Below are positions 1-8,759 of a stretch of 64,000 nt of DNA, in pieces. Each line of letters starts with the position of its first letter. Position 1 is the first letter of the stretch. The DNA is from Gymnorhina tibicen (taxonomy: Eukaryota; Chordata; Aves; Passeriformes; Artamidae): positions 1,012,695 to 1,076,694 of the forward strand of contig VXAZ01010877.1 of NCBI GenBank assembly GCA_013399875.1, read 5' to 3'. The notes below the pieces were generated by a model, which saw only the letters and a program-made list of their open reading frames with translations, did not search any database and had not been told where the DNA came from. Both the position numbers and the translations under genes were made by a program.

Positions 1-41
1 CCCCCCCCTCCCCCTTCCCCTACTTTCCCCTCCCGCTTTTG
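1..41 (-). other. Polypyrimidine tract; potential G-quadruplex on minus strand
   Basis: The plus strand opens with almost pure C/T and several C runs of three to nine. The complementary strand therefore carries at least four G runs separated by short loops, which satisfies the usual G3+ loop 1-7 rule. The window begins inside the tract, so its true length is unknown. Such tracts are common beside CpG-island promoters. Folding in vivo is inference. Confidence 0.55.
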
Positions 42-116
42 GAAAGCTTTTTCTTTTTCCTTCTTTGCAACCTCTTCGCACCTGAAGGAGGCTCGGTTTG
101 GGAGAAAAGCGGTGGA

Positions 117-147
117 TGAATATATAGGTCAGCTGAATATATAGGTC
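117..147 (+). promoter_or_regulatory. Tandem ROR-type nuclear-receptor half sites
   Basis: The 14-mer TGAATATATAGGTC occurs at 117-130 and again at 134-147, a perfect direct repeat with a 17-bp period. The first copy is followed by A and so contains TATATAGGTCA, which fits the monomeric ROR/REV-ERB element (WAWNTRGGTCA). The second copy ends GGTCC, one base off. A 17-bp start-to-start distance is not a standard DR1-DR5 receptor spacing, so two independent monomers are likelier than a dimer. Binding is inference. The same bases also contain TATATA and could act as a weak TATA-like element. Confidence 0.4.
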
Positions 148-221
148 CCAGAGATGAGACCGAGGTGGTAAAACTGCAAGCAAGTCTCTTCGCATCGTAG
201 TAAGATAGATAGGCAGGCGGC

Positions 222-243
222 GGGTGGGTGGGTGCGTGGAGGG
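222..243 (+). other. Potential G-quadruplex (long last loop)
   Basis: Three GGG runs are separated by single T residues, and a fourth GGG follows after an 8-base loop. This is just outside the canonical loop limit of seven but is often still counted. It lies at the edge of the first CpG island. Confidence 0.35.
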
Positions 244-319
244 ATGAATGAAACCCAGGGCTCAAAAGTTAATTTAAAATAAGATGTCACATATAAATCT
301 TTGAAGAAGCAGCCGTAGC

Positions 320-720
320 AGAAAGAGCGCCTGCACCGGAGGGCCCCAGCCCCGCCGCCGGGCGGACGGGCAGCGGCTGGGGGCAGGCAGGGCCGGGCAG
401 GGCAGGCAGCGCCCGCGGGCACAGGCACGCACTTTCCGCCTTTGCTTCCGCGCCACCGATGGCAGCGGCGGGCGGTGCGGGGCCCCCACCGCGCCTCCTG
501 CTCCGCGGGGGGCGGAGGCGCCGCGGGATGCTCGCCCTCCCCCGCAGAGTCCCTTTCCGCCTGCTGGTTTAAGATGCAACTTTGAGGCGGACTCAGCGCG
601 GTGTTTCCGCGGGCAGAGGGGGCCAGGGAGCCCGCTCTCTGCACGGTGCGGATTTATGGCCGTGTCGCCAGCCAAGCCCTGCTCGGGAGCTCGCCGTGGC
701 TGATCGTCCGGGGACAGCTG
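320..720. promoter_or_regulatory. CpG island A
   Basis: This block is strongly GC-rich and retains many CpG dinucleotides, in contrast to the AT-rich, CpG-poor sequence that fills most of the window. Retained CpG in a vertebrate genome indicates a region unmethylated in the germ line, usually a promoter or developmental enhancer island. Long open frames run across it on both strands (for example minus 129-644 and 274-729). They are low-complexity Pro/Ala/Arg/Gly translations with no recognisable domain, as expected in any stop-poor GC-rich DNA. No TATA box, splice junction or start codon context fixes a direction of transcription. It may be the promoter of a gene lying to the left of the window. 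Confidence 0.65.
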
Positions 721-1099
721 CACATGCAAGATCTGCTTCCCAAATTGGAGTCACAGCCCCTCTGGGAAAGCAGGCGTCCTCCTTCGAACTGCATTTTAAC
801 TCCTTCAGCCTGCTTACCTAAGTGTACCAAAGCATCTCTAACTCTGGGGGAAAAGTGGTTAAACACTTATTTCTTTTTTTTTTTTTAATATAAAATTAAA
901 ATTTATCAGGCAGTCGGGGGTAGGGGGAATTTAAAAAAAATGATGTCGTAAGAAGTTAATCACTCTAAAGACTGAAGTATTTAAAAGGCTTTATATAAAA
1001 ATTAATTTAATAATTTTTTTAAAAGACACTCGGCCCTGGTAGATTGAAGATAAATTGTAACTTCCCACTGATATCCACAAGCGAGCCATAAAAGACTCC
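721..1099. other. AT-rich spacer with poly-T run, no gene seen
   Basis: This stretch links CpG island A to the next CpG patch. It holds a poly-T run at about 875-887 and TA-rich sequence around 885-910 and 990-1025. No reading frame, splice signal or known repeat is recognisable. Confidence 0.5.
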
Positions 1100-1275
1100 A
1101 AAGTGCCTCCTTGGGTGAGAATGCCGACCGACCCTGCCTCTCGCACGGGCTGTAGCACGGGGCGCTTCCCGGTGTGGGGACAAACCGCCCCGAGCCCGGG
1201 TCCAGCAGCGGGAGCAGACGGCTCACGCTGCAAACACGGGCGTGCAGAGAGGGTTCTTTTTCCCTTGCCCGGGTG
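1100..1275. promoter_or_regulatory. Small CpG-rich patch
   Basis: About 170 bases of GC-rich sequence with repeated CpG dinucleotides, flanked by AT-rich DNA. It is too short for the classical island definition but clearly above background. It may be a satellite of island A, a small enhancer island or an untranslated first exon. Nothing in the sequence separates these options. Confidence 0.4.
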
Positions 1276-1439
1276 GAAGAAAGAAATTTAAAATTGTGAG
1301 GCAGAGCTAAAAGATGGGAGATCTGTGTATATGCTTTTGGTTTGATTTTTTTTGTTGTGTTTTTTTTAACTTTATTTAAGAAAAGGTGTTCCTTGACAAG
1401 AGGATAACATGTCAACATGAACACATCTTTTTACGGGCT

Positions 1440-1640
1440 GTGCGGAAAGAAGACGAGGCGCCGATATGCATAACTTAGCCCTTGATTATGGTCATTATAT
1501 AAACCGAATTACTAACAAAAGTTTGTTTGGTAACTAATTATAGCTCACTAAATCTCTGCCTCTCTTCACTTCAGCATAATGTGTACAAACTTTTGTACAC
1601 GCGGATCAGAATAAAACAAAGTGTTGACAGCATCCAGCAG
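1440..1640. promoter_or_regulatory. Candidate conserved regulatory element with two mirrored inverted repeats
   Basis: The stretch mixes retained CpGs with dense factor-like motifs: ATATGCATAA (POU/homeodomain type), CTAATTA, and a TTATATAA box near 1495. Two inverted repeats stand out. At 1514-1527, AACAAA and TTTGTT flank a 2-base spacer. At 1581-1600, GTGTACAAA and TTTGTACAC flank a 2-base spacer. The two 12-base cores (1515-1526 and 1585-1596) are exact reverse complements of each other, 70 bp apart. ACAAA/TTTGT pairs resemble SOX half sites, so a SOX dimer enhancer is one reading. No protein is encoded. Conservation is inferred from motif density, not measured. Confidence 0.4.
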
Positions 1641-2279
1641 TGGAAATTCACTTACACAAGACTTTTTTTTCACTGAAGTGTTGACAATAAACATTTAATG
1701 AAGGCAGAGACTTGGATGTCTCCAGACAGTGTCAGAATACTTTAAACAGACCATTAGCATGGCTTCTTCTACTTCAAACAGAGCACACTATACCATAACA
1801 TTATAAAAATACGAAGTATGAAACAAATAATCTGTTTATACAGATATTTTAAGCTGTTTTCACCAGCTCTGACATCCCCTGTATTTAGTAACAGAAACTT
1901 ACTCATTTCAGATTACTCGCGCTTAAAAAATGTTAAATACAGTTAATGCAATATTAATCGCCCTTTGGTGATATAAAATGCAATATTTTCAGGCAGCTAT
2001 TGAGCTTTTCTAGAGGAAGAGCTGATGAAAACAGTCACAGCTGAATAGTGGAGAGAAAAAAGCTCTGTATTTATTGCTTTTGTTTGGCTTTTGGCTACAG
2101 AGACAGGAACATTCTAATGGGGTAAGGACATTTATTTTATCTGCAATCTATTGCTGCTAGAGCAGGAGTGGCAGATGGGGTTTGGTGTTATATTCACAGA
2201 GTAATTTAGAGCAAATCCTAATAACTAATAATGATTTATGTTAATTTCAATCACTTCTGTGACTTTATTAAAGCACTGC
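1641..2279. other. AT-rich non-coding stretch, no gene seen
   Basis: CpG-poor sequence with several homeodomain-type TAAT motifs, notably around 1930-1990 and 2205-2260. I see no repeat family and no coding frame longer than chance. Confidence 0.5.
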
Positions 2280-2575
2280 TGTAAGAGGAATAAAAGGGGA
2301 GGGGGTGAGAGGATAGACTGGAGAGAGACAAGCTGTGTCTGTCTGAAACCGAACCGCATGCTTGAAAGGTTGCTGTGGTGGGCTCCAGCAAAATTTCTGA
2401 CGCGAGCAAGCAGGTTTTGCTTTTGAGACTCTCTATCGTCGGCGCTAATTTCTTAAAAGAAAAGCCCCGTGTAGAAACCCCGGCCACCGACGAGAGGCGA
2501 AGCAGAATAGAGAGGGAGCAAGAGAAGAAGAGAGAGTGCGAGGGAGACTCGTGTTATGCAAAATGTATTGATTGT
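2280..2575. promoter_or_regulatory. Purine-rich, CpG-retaining patch
   Basis: A GA-rich opening (2290-2330) is followed by about 200 bases with scattered CpGs (around 2350, 2400, 2438, 2480-2500) and a second GA-rich run (2500-2545). The overlapping chance frames at 2238-2426, 2375-2581 and 2556-2870 have no recognisable domain. The purine-rich plus strand and retained CpGs would fit a 5' transcribed or promoter-proximal segment, but no splice pair or start confirms it. Confidence 0.3.
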
Positions 2576-3615
2576 GTGTGAGGAATCTGCGATACTGATG
2601 TGCTGGGCTCCCGAAAGAATAGAGGAGGCTACTGGCGAAATAGCTAAGAAAGCCCCAAATGTACATACAGGATACGAAACTTTTATTCCAGGTTGCTTCA
2701 GCGTGGTGGAGAGCTACAGTTCTCTACTCACGTTGCATCGGCTTTACTCCTCCCTGAAAATCTCTAAGAGGCTTTACCCCACGGGATTTTGTATTCTTAT
2801 TAGGGAAAAAGAAAATAATTATAATAAAAAAGCAGCTATGGCAATGACCCTTTCGTATTTTCCCCCGTAATCTTCAGTTTCATTAGCAACTGCTAATACT
2901 GAAATGTGCACACACATAAACACAGGGGCACACGTCGCCGTGTGTGCATTGAAAGAAGAGATATTTGTGAAAGCCAGGAGATCTCAAAACAGCTAGCGCT
3001 GCTCTGCATAGGGTCGGTTTGATGTAAGAGAGAGGAGTACTTACAGGATTTTGAAAGGGGGGATGCTCTTCGCTTCTGGCAATTTACTTTCCCAGGTACC
3101 TTTATGCGCTTTTCTGCCTTAAGGCATACAGTCTGAAAGTAAAACAACATCAAAGCTCCTTATTAACACTATTTTCCTGAAATCAGAAGATGAAGCTACC
3201 TGAAACGTTTAATCTGGTGTTAGCATTTATTTCCCAACAAAACAGGCAGCACAAAGTTAAAAAGAGTCGGGGCAGTTATCTACAGGAGACTAAAAGGCAA
3301 AGTGCAGGGAGTGATGTATGTTTCTGTCAGAACCCATGAAATGGATTAAATAAACCTCAGGTTTCGCTGCATTCTAAACCACCCTTTTGTCTTGTATAAT
3401 TCCTCCTTCCAAACACCACGGCTGGGAATAACCTCTCTCCCACACTGCCAAGTGCGTTAAGTGCGAGTTCCCTAACTTTTGGGTCATTTGCAAAAAAGTC
3501 TTTCCTGCACTGCAAGTTGGCACTGCATTTTATATGCGACCGGATTCCACAGAAGGCAGTTTTTGTGTATTCTGTGGTAAAGGAGTTATATACCTACCAA
3601 CATCTTTTTTTATCT
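2576..3615. other. Non-coding spacer, no gene seen
   Basis: Mixed-composition sequence with little CpG. The 104-residue frame at 2556-2870 has no homologue I recognise, lacks a Kozak-like start and ends in low-complexity Asn/Lys codons, so I treat it as chance. Confidence 0.5.
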
Positions 3616-3678
3616 AGAATTAAAAAAAAAAAAAAAGAAAAAAAGAAAAAAAAAAGAAAAAAGAAAAAAAGGAGAGAA
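3616..3678 (+). repeat. A-rich low-complexity tract
   Basis: Long A runs interrupted by single G residues, running into GGAGAGAAA. It lies just before CpG island C. It could be a decayed poly-A tail or a simple-sequence expansion, but no retroelement body is recognisable upstream, so simple repeat is the cautious call. Confidence 0.75.
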
Positions 3679-3794
3679 ATCCCTAGATAATGTACAAGGA
3701 GTAATGTCGATGTTGCTTTCCACTTCTTCGTTTGAAAGCGGTGCAGGACTTTCAAATCCGTCTGGGCGTGTACTCCTGCTTTTTGAACTCTACC

Positions 3795-3995
3795 ACTGCG
3801 GAGACGCCGCGGGCGGGCTGCGCGCAGGCGGAGCGGGGACTGCGCGCAGGCGGAGCGGGGACTGCGCGCAGGCGGAGCTGCGGGCGGAGCGGAGCGGAGA
3901 GGAGCGGCGGCGCCTTAGCACCACGGAGAGCTCCGCCGGGCCGCGGCGGGCGGCGCGGGGCGAGGGGCGGCTGTCTGTCTGCCTGACTCTCCCTC
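3795..3995. promoter_or_regulatory. CpG island C (compact)
   Basis: About 200 bases with very dense CpG and GC content, sharply bounded on both sides. It includes a 22-bp tandem repeat in its first half and a CGGCGG-rich core, and it grades into a CTGTCTGT pyrimidine run at about 3970-4005. Frames across it (plus 3704-4099 and 3732-3986, minus 3790-4062) translate to Arg/Ala/Gly low-complexity sequence and are not credible proteins. A promoter or enhancer island is the best reading. Confidence 0.6.
3818..3878 (+). repeat. 22-bp GC-rich tandem repeat, about 2.8 copies
   Basis: The unit begins CTGCGCGCAGGCGGAG. Copies start at 3818, 3840 and 3862; the first two are identical and the third diverges after 17 bases. 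Each unit contains TGCGCGCA, an 8-base palindrome. Because copies 1 and 2 are identical inside a CpG island, copy number may vary between individuals or be mis-assembled. Confidence 0.85.
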
Positions 3996-4019
3996 TGTCC
4001 GTCTGTGGCTGCACAGAAG

Positions 4020-4120
4020 TCTGTAATATGTTAATAGCCGTAGGGTATGCCCGAGGTACCATCTCAAGCTGCTTCGCACACCATATGTCAGGCCGTTAGC
4101 CACATGGATCTATTAATCAA
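4020..4120. promoter_or_regulatory. Candidate conserved element next to CpG island C
   Basis: This 100-base stretch follows the island. It keeps isolated CpGs in otherwise ordinary sequence and has motif-like blocks: GGGTATGCCC (palindrome), CATATG (E-box), ATGTCAGG and CTATTAATCAAAG (homeodomain/TCF type). It matches no transposon and no microRNA precursor that I recognise. Conservation is inferred from composition only. Confidence 0.25.
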
Positions 4121-4121
4121 A

Positions 4122-4165
4122 GGGGGAGAGAGGGAAGAGGGGAGAGGCGGGGAGGGGGGGAAGGG
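4122..4165 (+). other. Potential G-quadruplex
   Basis: Four G runs, at 4139-4142, 4149-4152, 4154-4160 and 4163-4165, have loops of 6, 1 and 2 bases, which meets the canonical rule. Further G runs at 4122-4126 and 4131-4133 add alternatives. It lies about 55 bases upstream of a TATAAA box (4221-4226). Confidence 0.6.
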
Positions 4166-4220
4166 AGCTTTTCATACCCCACCCTGTGTTGCTGTACTTT
4201 CTCCTTTCATTTCTCTCAGA

Positions 4221-4226
4221 TATAAA
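4221..4226 (+). promoter_or_regulatory. TATA-box-like TATAAA downstream of G-rich run
   Basis: TCAGATATAAAGAC contains a good TATAAA, 220 bases after CpG island C and 55 bases after the G-quadruplex motif. The following 100 bases are moderately GC-rich with several CpGs. A TATAAA by itself is frequent by chance, and no confirmed exon lies downstream. Confidence 0.2.
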
Positions 4227-5789
4227 GACTCGGAGTACCTCGAATAGGCAGCTGTAATTCTCTTTTGATCTGCTCTTTTATACCCTCCGTGTAACCAGCT
4301 CGGGTCAGTCGGTAGCGATATTTGAGGCAGGAGGAGGGAATGTGTCAGGTTTCCCCGGGCAAAGGATTTGGGTTTAAAGTGCAGCTCAACTTCTGTGACA
4401 AAGGGGGTCTCTGTCCGCCCCTTCAGCCATCTCCTTGCAGAGGGTGTGTCTCAGGAGAAGGCTTTTTCTAGCGAATCAAGCATCATCTCCCCCGCAGGCA
4501 GCCAGAGTTCTGGCCATCCTTACCACTTTTACATCTGCCCTATTACCTATTGCCTCACATCATTTCTTCAAGCAAGTTTTGTCCCACGTGAGATCCACAA
4601 AAGTATTGGATCCACAAAATTACCGGGAAAAGGAGAAGAAGAAGACTGTGTAGGAGAGTGGTGTAAAAGCCCTTGTGCACGTGAATTTTTCGTGCAGCCC
4701 TCAGAGCGTGCCCACCTAAACTTCTGCCTTTCAGGCTCAGAGCCCGAGAAGATACACGGGCTACCAGGTCTGGTTTCTACTCTTTCTTTGGAGGACAGGG
4801 TTTTGGGGGGGACTTTGTCTTCAGGGTAGGAATGAACATGCTCACACGGGCTCCTCCTGTACCTCGTTTGCCAGTCTGTAGGTGACCCTTTGGGGCACAG
4901 CCCCGGCAATAGACACTCCCGACCTAATTCCGAGACCACTGGATTTTTTTTTCTTTTCACGATGAACAAGAGGGAGCATCGAAGAGACTGACCTTTCGTT
5001 CAGGTACCTGCTGCATAAAGTTTTGAAATTATAGATTATTATAAAAGCAACAGCTCAGGAAAACGGCTCAGGAAAGTTACTGAGTGGTGGAGGAGGGGAG
5101 AGCAGGATCATTTCAATGTGCCAGGATCCTGCAGCAGTGACCGTGTGGGTGGATGGGACAGGTTCCCTACCCCTGATCTCTAGGTCAAGTGACACGCATG
5201 TGTGTGATGCAAATGATGGAAAATACCCGAAGAAGAGGAAAGGATGCAGGCTACAGCCAATACAAGGATAAGCTCTGGTTTTTCGCAGATTTGTATAGAA
5301 AGCACGAGATCCTCCAGCTGGTTGAAATGCCCTCTGTTGGTACAGAGTATCACAGAGAGGCAAGCTAGAGGGAAGAGGCGCTTGAGACTGTTTCTGCAAT
5401 TGCAGACACAGGATAGTGACCCTATTGATATGTATTATACGGTACAGTGCATAGGTTTTGTTGGTCAGTCTGTAAGACTTACTTTCGCCTTGTTTTCTAA
5501 CATTTTTCCTCTTTCTGCGGCTGCAAAAATAATGAGTGCATCTGTGCTTAGATCTAAAGCTGGCACCCATCTTGCAGAACATTTGCTTTAATACAGATTG
5601 CATTAAACCTGCAAAAATATGAATGCCTTTCAAAGCAATACTTTACATAAAGACAGAGGTAAATACATGGGCTGAGTGTTAGTTGATTCTGCATTTCCAC
5701 CTAGCAAAGAGGCTCTTATTACCTTTAAATTTTGGTGCACACTCCACCCATCATTTTCTTCCTCTATTTAAAAGGTAACCCATATATCT
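4227..5789. other. Non-coding spacer, no gene seen
   Basis: Intermediate GC content with scattered CpG and no recognisable repeat. Two long frames, plus 4368-4829 (153 codons) and minus 5055-5633 (192 codons), have no domain, signal peptide or family resemblance that I can see. They overlap other frames of similar length and are best taken as chance. Confidence 0.5.
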
Positions 5790-6010
5790 GTCGTTTTAGG
5801 TTTCCAAAGACTCGTAACTTAATTCCTTCAGGCTATTCATCAGCACAGTAATTAAACTAGCAAATGGATGTAAATAAAGTGAAATTGGTTTCATGACAGA
5901 TGAGCCAAAGAGGCCTCTGACATGAAACAAGCCAGGACAATAATTATTTCTGCACCGGGCTATATGAGGAACTCCATCTGGATTTATTAGGTGCTGCAAG
6001 TTATTTGCTG
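5790..6010. promoter_or_regulatory. Candidate conserved regulatory element with foldback
   Basis: The stretch is rich in homeodomain-type motifs (TAATTAAA, AATAATTATT, ATTTATTAGG) and holds an inverted repeat. GTTTCATGACAGA at 5888-5900 is mirrored by TCTGACATGAAAC at 5916-5928, pairing 12 of 13 bases around a 15-base loop. Each arm contains a TGACA or TGTCA core typical of MEIS/TGIF factors. Enhancer function is inference. Confidence 0.3.
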
Positions 6011-6855
6011 GGAGAAGGCAAGACAGGAAGACTCACTTTAATTTGACGGGATTTTTTTTTCCTTTTTGCATCCTAAGTAAGTTAGAGAGATAAAAATCTG
6101 GAATTAACTTTGGCAATACTCTCAGACGCCTCTACCCAGTGTGAAAACACGGCAGGAAAAATAGGTAGTACAAGAAAGGCTTATTAAACAATTTCTTCCC
6201 AAATGCTTAATAGGAGAAAAATCTACTTTAAAACACTCCTCTCGAACTATCCCCTGTTAAAAAACAATCCAGACCACCGTGACAGCCAGTGTGTGCTTCT
6301 CTTTTCTACAAATATGCATACGAAACAGTGGAGGTAATAGAAAGAAGGCAAATTTGGAGAGCTTGGGAATTCTGAAGAGCTTCTCTTAAAAAATAAATAA
6401 ATTATAATCTCGGTTAAATGGTGTCTGTTAAGATCACCCCACTCCCTCTTCTTTGCCAAGGAAAAGTTTATTGCTGCGGAGAAGAGGAGAGAAGAGAAAA
6501 GGGCTGTGAAAGGCAGGGTATGGATTCTGCAAGGCTCAACTGTAATTGGAGCCATCAGGTCCAGCTTGGAGTGGAAGTAATATACAGAATAAATAAAAAA
6601 AGGGCTCTCACAGCAGGTGCAGATTAGTCCCTTTTCCCCTGAAAAGATTAGAAACTGACTGCTTTATGCTTAAACGTACTCTCAATTATTTAAGCGCCCC
6701 TTCGTGATTAGCAAGTAAAAGTAACGCTCCAAAGCACTGAAGAAATGAAGCAAGAATAACATCGCTTTCGTCCAGCTCACGCAGGCTTTCCAGCACACGG
6801 CTCGCTCCCTGCCGGCTGACAACGCTCAGACGGGGGAACTCGCTTAGATACACAC
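6011..6855. other. Non-coding spacer with homeodomain-type motifs near 6640-6740
   Basis: No coding frame is credible. The segment around 6640-6740 retains CpGs beside CAATTATTTAAGCGCC and GTGATTAGCAAG, which resemble homeodomain sites. Near 6770-6845 the CpG content rises toward the following G-rich run. Confidence 0.35.
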
Positions 6856-6856
6856 A

Positions 6857-6915
6857 CCTGTAGGGTGGGGAGGCGGGAGGGGGAGAAGAAGGGAGGGAGG
6901 GGAAAAGGAGGGAGA
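6857..6915 (+). other. Double potential G-quadruplex
   Basis: Two back-to-back G4 motifs. The first has G runs at 6863-6865, 6867-6870, 6875-6877 and 6879-6883 with loops of 1, 4 and 1. The second has runs at 6891-6893, 6895-6897, 6899-6902 and 6910-6912 with loops of 1, 1 and 7. The strand is almost pure purine here. Confidence 0.6.
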
Positions 6916-7439
6916 GGGCAGGTTCAACGTGGTAAAAATTCCACTGTCGAGGCTGCGCAGGCTACAGCCCAACCTGGTTTCACAGGCGATTTGGATCCAT
7001 GGGCAGATTTTCACAGGAATGCTGAACCCTCAACATCTTTTCCACTGGGAAGGGGAAAAAAAACCCAGTCTCACACCAAAATCCCAAACACAACCCTCCG
7101 CCCCCCACCCCCTCCCCAAGCATTCTCTTTTGAATGGGCTGGAAATGAACCGCGGACGCCTGTGTTTGCACACGGCAGTTTGATCAGAGTTCACATCTTT
7201 CTGCAATCAAATCCGACGCGTTTTTCACCCTTCCTCATGGAAGGGACTATGATAGCTGCAAAGCCGAGGAGAGACCCTAAAGGGACTGAAATCCCCTTAT
7301 GTCTGAAGCTGTCCCTTTTAATACACACCAGACTAATTATTTAAAAGTTCTTGTAAAATTAGAAGACATAGCCCAGTCCTTTAATTAGAATACACTGTGA
7401 ATAGGGCTAGCATATGGAGGGGAATGTCAAGAAGAGGGT
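6916..7439. other. Non-coding spacer, no gene seen
   Basis: Mixed sequence with a C-rich run at about 7095-7118. The 159-codon frame at 6865-7344 starts inside the purine-rich G4 tract and shows no domain, so it is not a supported protein. Confidence 0.5.
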
Positions 7440-8130
7440 GCCAGGGGCAGATCCTAGGAAATCTGTATTCATTTCTGCCTCCTATTTGTTCAGTAATCTC
7501 TACCATCATAACTAAATCTTGGAGCACTGATGTAGTTCGAGTTGTTGTTGACTCAACGTCAAAATTCAATCACTGGGGGTTTTGCATCAGCCGGGCCACT
7601 TATTTGTCTAATAAATCCGTCATTTTGTAAGAAAAATATTTGAGCAGCCGTACTTGACCTCTTGGTATCCACAAGCCACATTTATTTCTACCAGTTTACA
7701 AATGCAAAATGGAGATGATCATCTTAATGCCTCGAGGTACTGTGTTGATTTCTGATTGGATTTTAGATGGAAATGTCTATTTTAAATACCCTGTGTTTAA
7801 ATTGTACATATAATAGAATTCATGCCTCTTCAAATGAAATCGTGATTTGCGAATCCCGAATTTATTTTAAAGGAAATATTATTTAAGTAAAATTGTTTTC
7901 TTAAATGATTTGTGACACTCCCCGCTGTAAGATTTTATTATACCCGAGCATCTTTCTCGCTGGAAAACTTATTTTGACCCTGGAGCGTTCGTATGTGATG
8001 GAAAGGTGTCGGACGGGGTGGGGTGGAAGTACTCCCGTTTGAGAGTGCTGCTTGGCCCGTGCCATCCCGCGCTGCATGATTTGCCTCCTGTTTTTATGCA
8101 TAATTCTTCCGAAAAGGGCGTCGCGCTGCA
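7440..8130. promoter_or_regulatory. Candidate conserved non-coding block upstream of CpG island D
   Basis: Long AT-moderate sequence without repeats, in which CpGs are retained inside otherwise AT-rich words (for example TAGTTCGAG, TCAACGTCAAAA, AATCGTGATTTGCGAATC). Motifs of POU, homeodomain and MEF2-like type are dense around 7690-7880. Retained CpG in AT-rich, non-repetitive DNA next to an island is typical of developmental enhancers. I infer conservation and have not aligned it. Confidence 0.3.
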
Positions 8131-8264
8131 CAAGTTTAATTGCAGCTGGGGGGAAATAACTTTCTCAAGAGCTTTTGTGTCGGGAGGAGGGAGATGGGGA
8201 CGGAAGCATGGGACGGAACAAGATCAGTGTCAGGAGAGGGGAGGTTTGGGAGCCTTCCGCTGGG

Positions 8265-8720
8265 CGGGGGCCAGCTGCAGCTCCCGGCGCATACCCCAGG
8301 GGCTGCCCGCACCCCCAGCCCGGGCCCTCCCGCACGGCCCCCGCGGGGTCCCGCTGCCCCCCGCGCCCAGGGAAGTCCCACCGCCCGGGGCCTTCCCTCC
8401 CCGGCCAGCGGGGAGCTCCAGCATAAGCCATTTTGGGGGAGGGGTGGGGGACGGCTTGTCTCCTTCAGTAAACACCCCCCCAACTCGCTTTTCTGGCTCC
8501 CACCCCTCGAGTTTTCCCCTTGGGCGGCTGTCGGGGTCTTTCCGTCTCCATGGAAATCGAAGGGGCGGCTGTCAGCCCGGGCAGCGGTCATTATTCCCGC
8601 ATTAAAGGCAGCTATCGATTCGTTCCCCAGCACCCACTCGCGCCGAACCACTAAGGGCCAGGCTGGAGCCGCCGGCGCTGGGGCACTTGCCCGGGAGCAT
8701 CCCCCGACTCACCCCCTACG
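8265..8720. promoter_or_regulatory. CpG island D
   Basis: A block of very high GC and CpG density with a GC core at 8270-8440, three G runs at 8435-8450, and a second CpG-rich part at 8520-8700. The latter includes TCCATGGAAATCGAAG and CAGCTATCGATTCG; ATCGAT matches the ONECUT/CUX type core. Frames on both strands (plus 8006-8605, plus 8140-8811, minus 8136-8651) are Pro/Arg/Gly-rich and overlap each other completely, so none is a supported protein. The island could be a promoter for a transcript in either direction or an intergenic developmental island. Confidence 0.65.
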
Positions 8721-8759
8721 AGCTCCTGCAGGAGTGCCCGATGCAAGGAACGAGGGAAA

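Noticed and set aside
129..729. Long minus-strand frames (151 and 171 codons) over CpG island A
   Set aside because: They overlap each other in different frames, translate to Pro/Ala/Arg/Gly low complexity, and arise naturally in stop-poor GC-rich DNA. No domain or splice context supports them.
2556..2870. Plus-strand frame of 104 codons (begins MQNVLIVCEES)
   Set aside because: It has moderately protein-like composition and sits after a purine-rich stretch, but no family resemblance, a poor start context and a low-complexity Asn/Lys end.
4020..4120. Possible microRNA hairpin next to CpG island C
   Set aside because: No foldback of microRNA length could be drawn by eye and no known mature microRNA sequence is present.
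4368..4829. Plus-strand frame of 153 codons
   Set aside because: It overlaps a minus frame of 133 codons and has no domain, repeats or conserved-looking blocks.
5055..5633. Minus-strand frame of 192 codons, one of the longest in the window
   Set aside because: Residue composition is irregular with Cys/His/Arg clusters lacking zinc-finger spacing, no signal peptide or domain is visible, and a plus-strand frame overlaps it.
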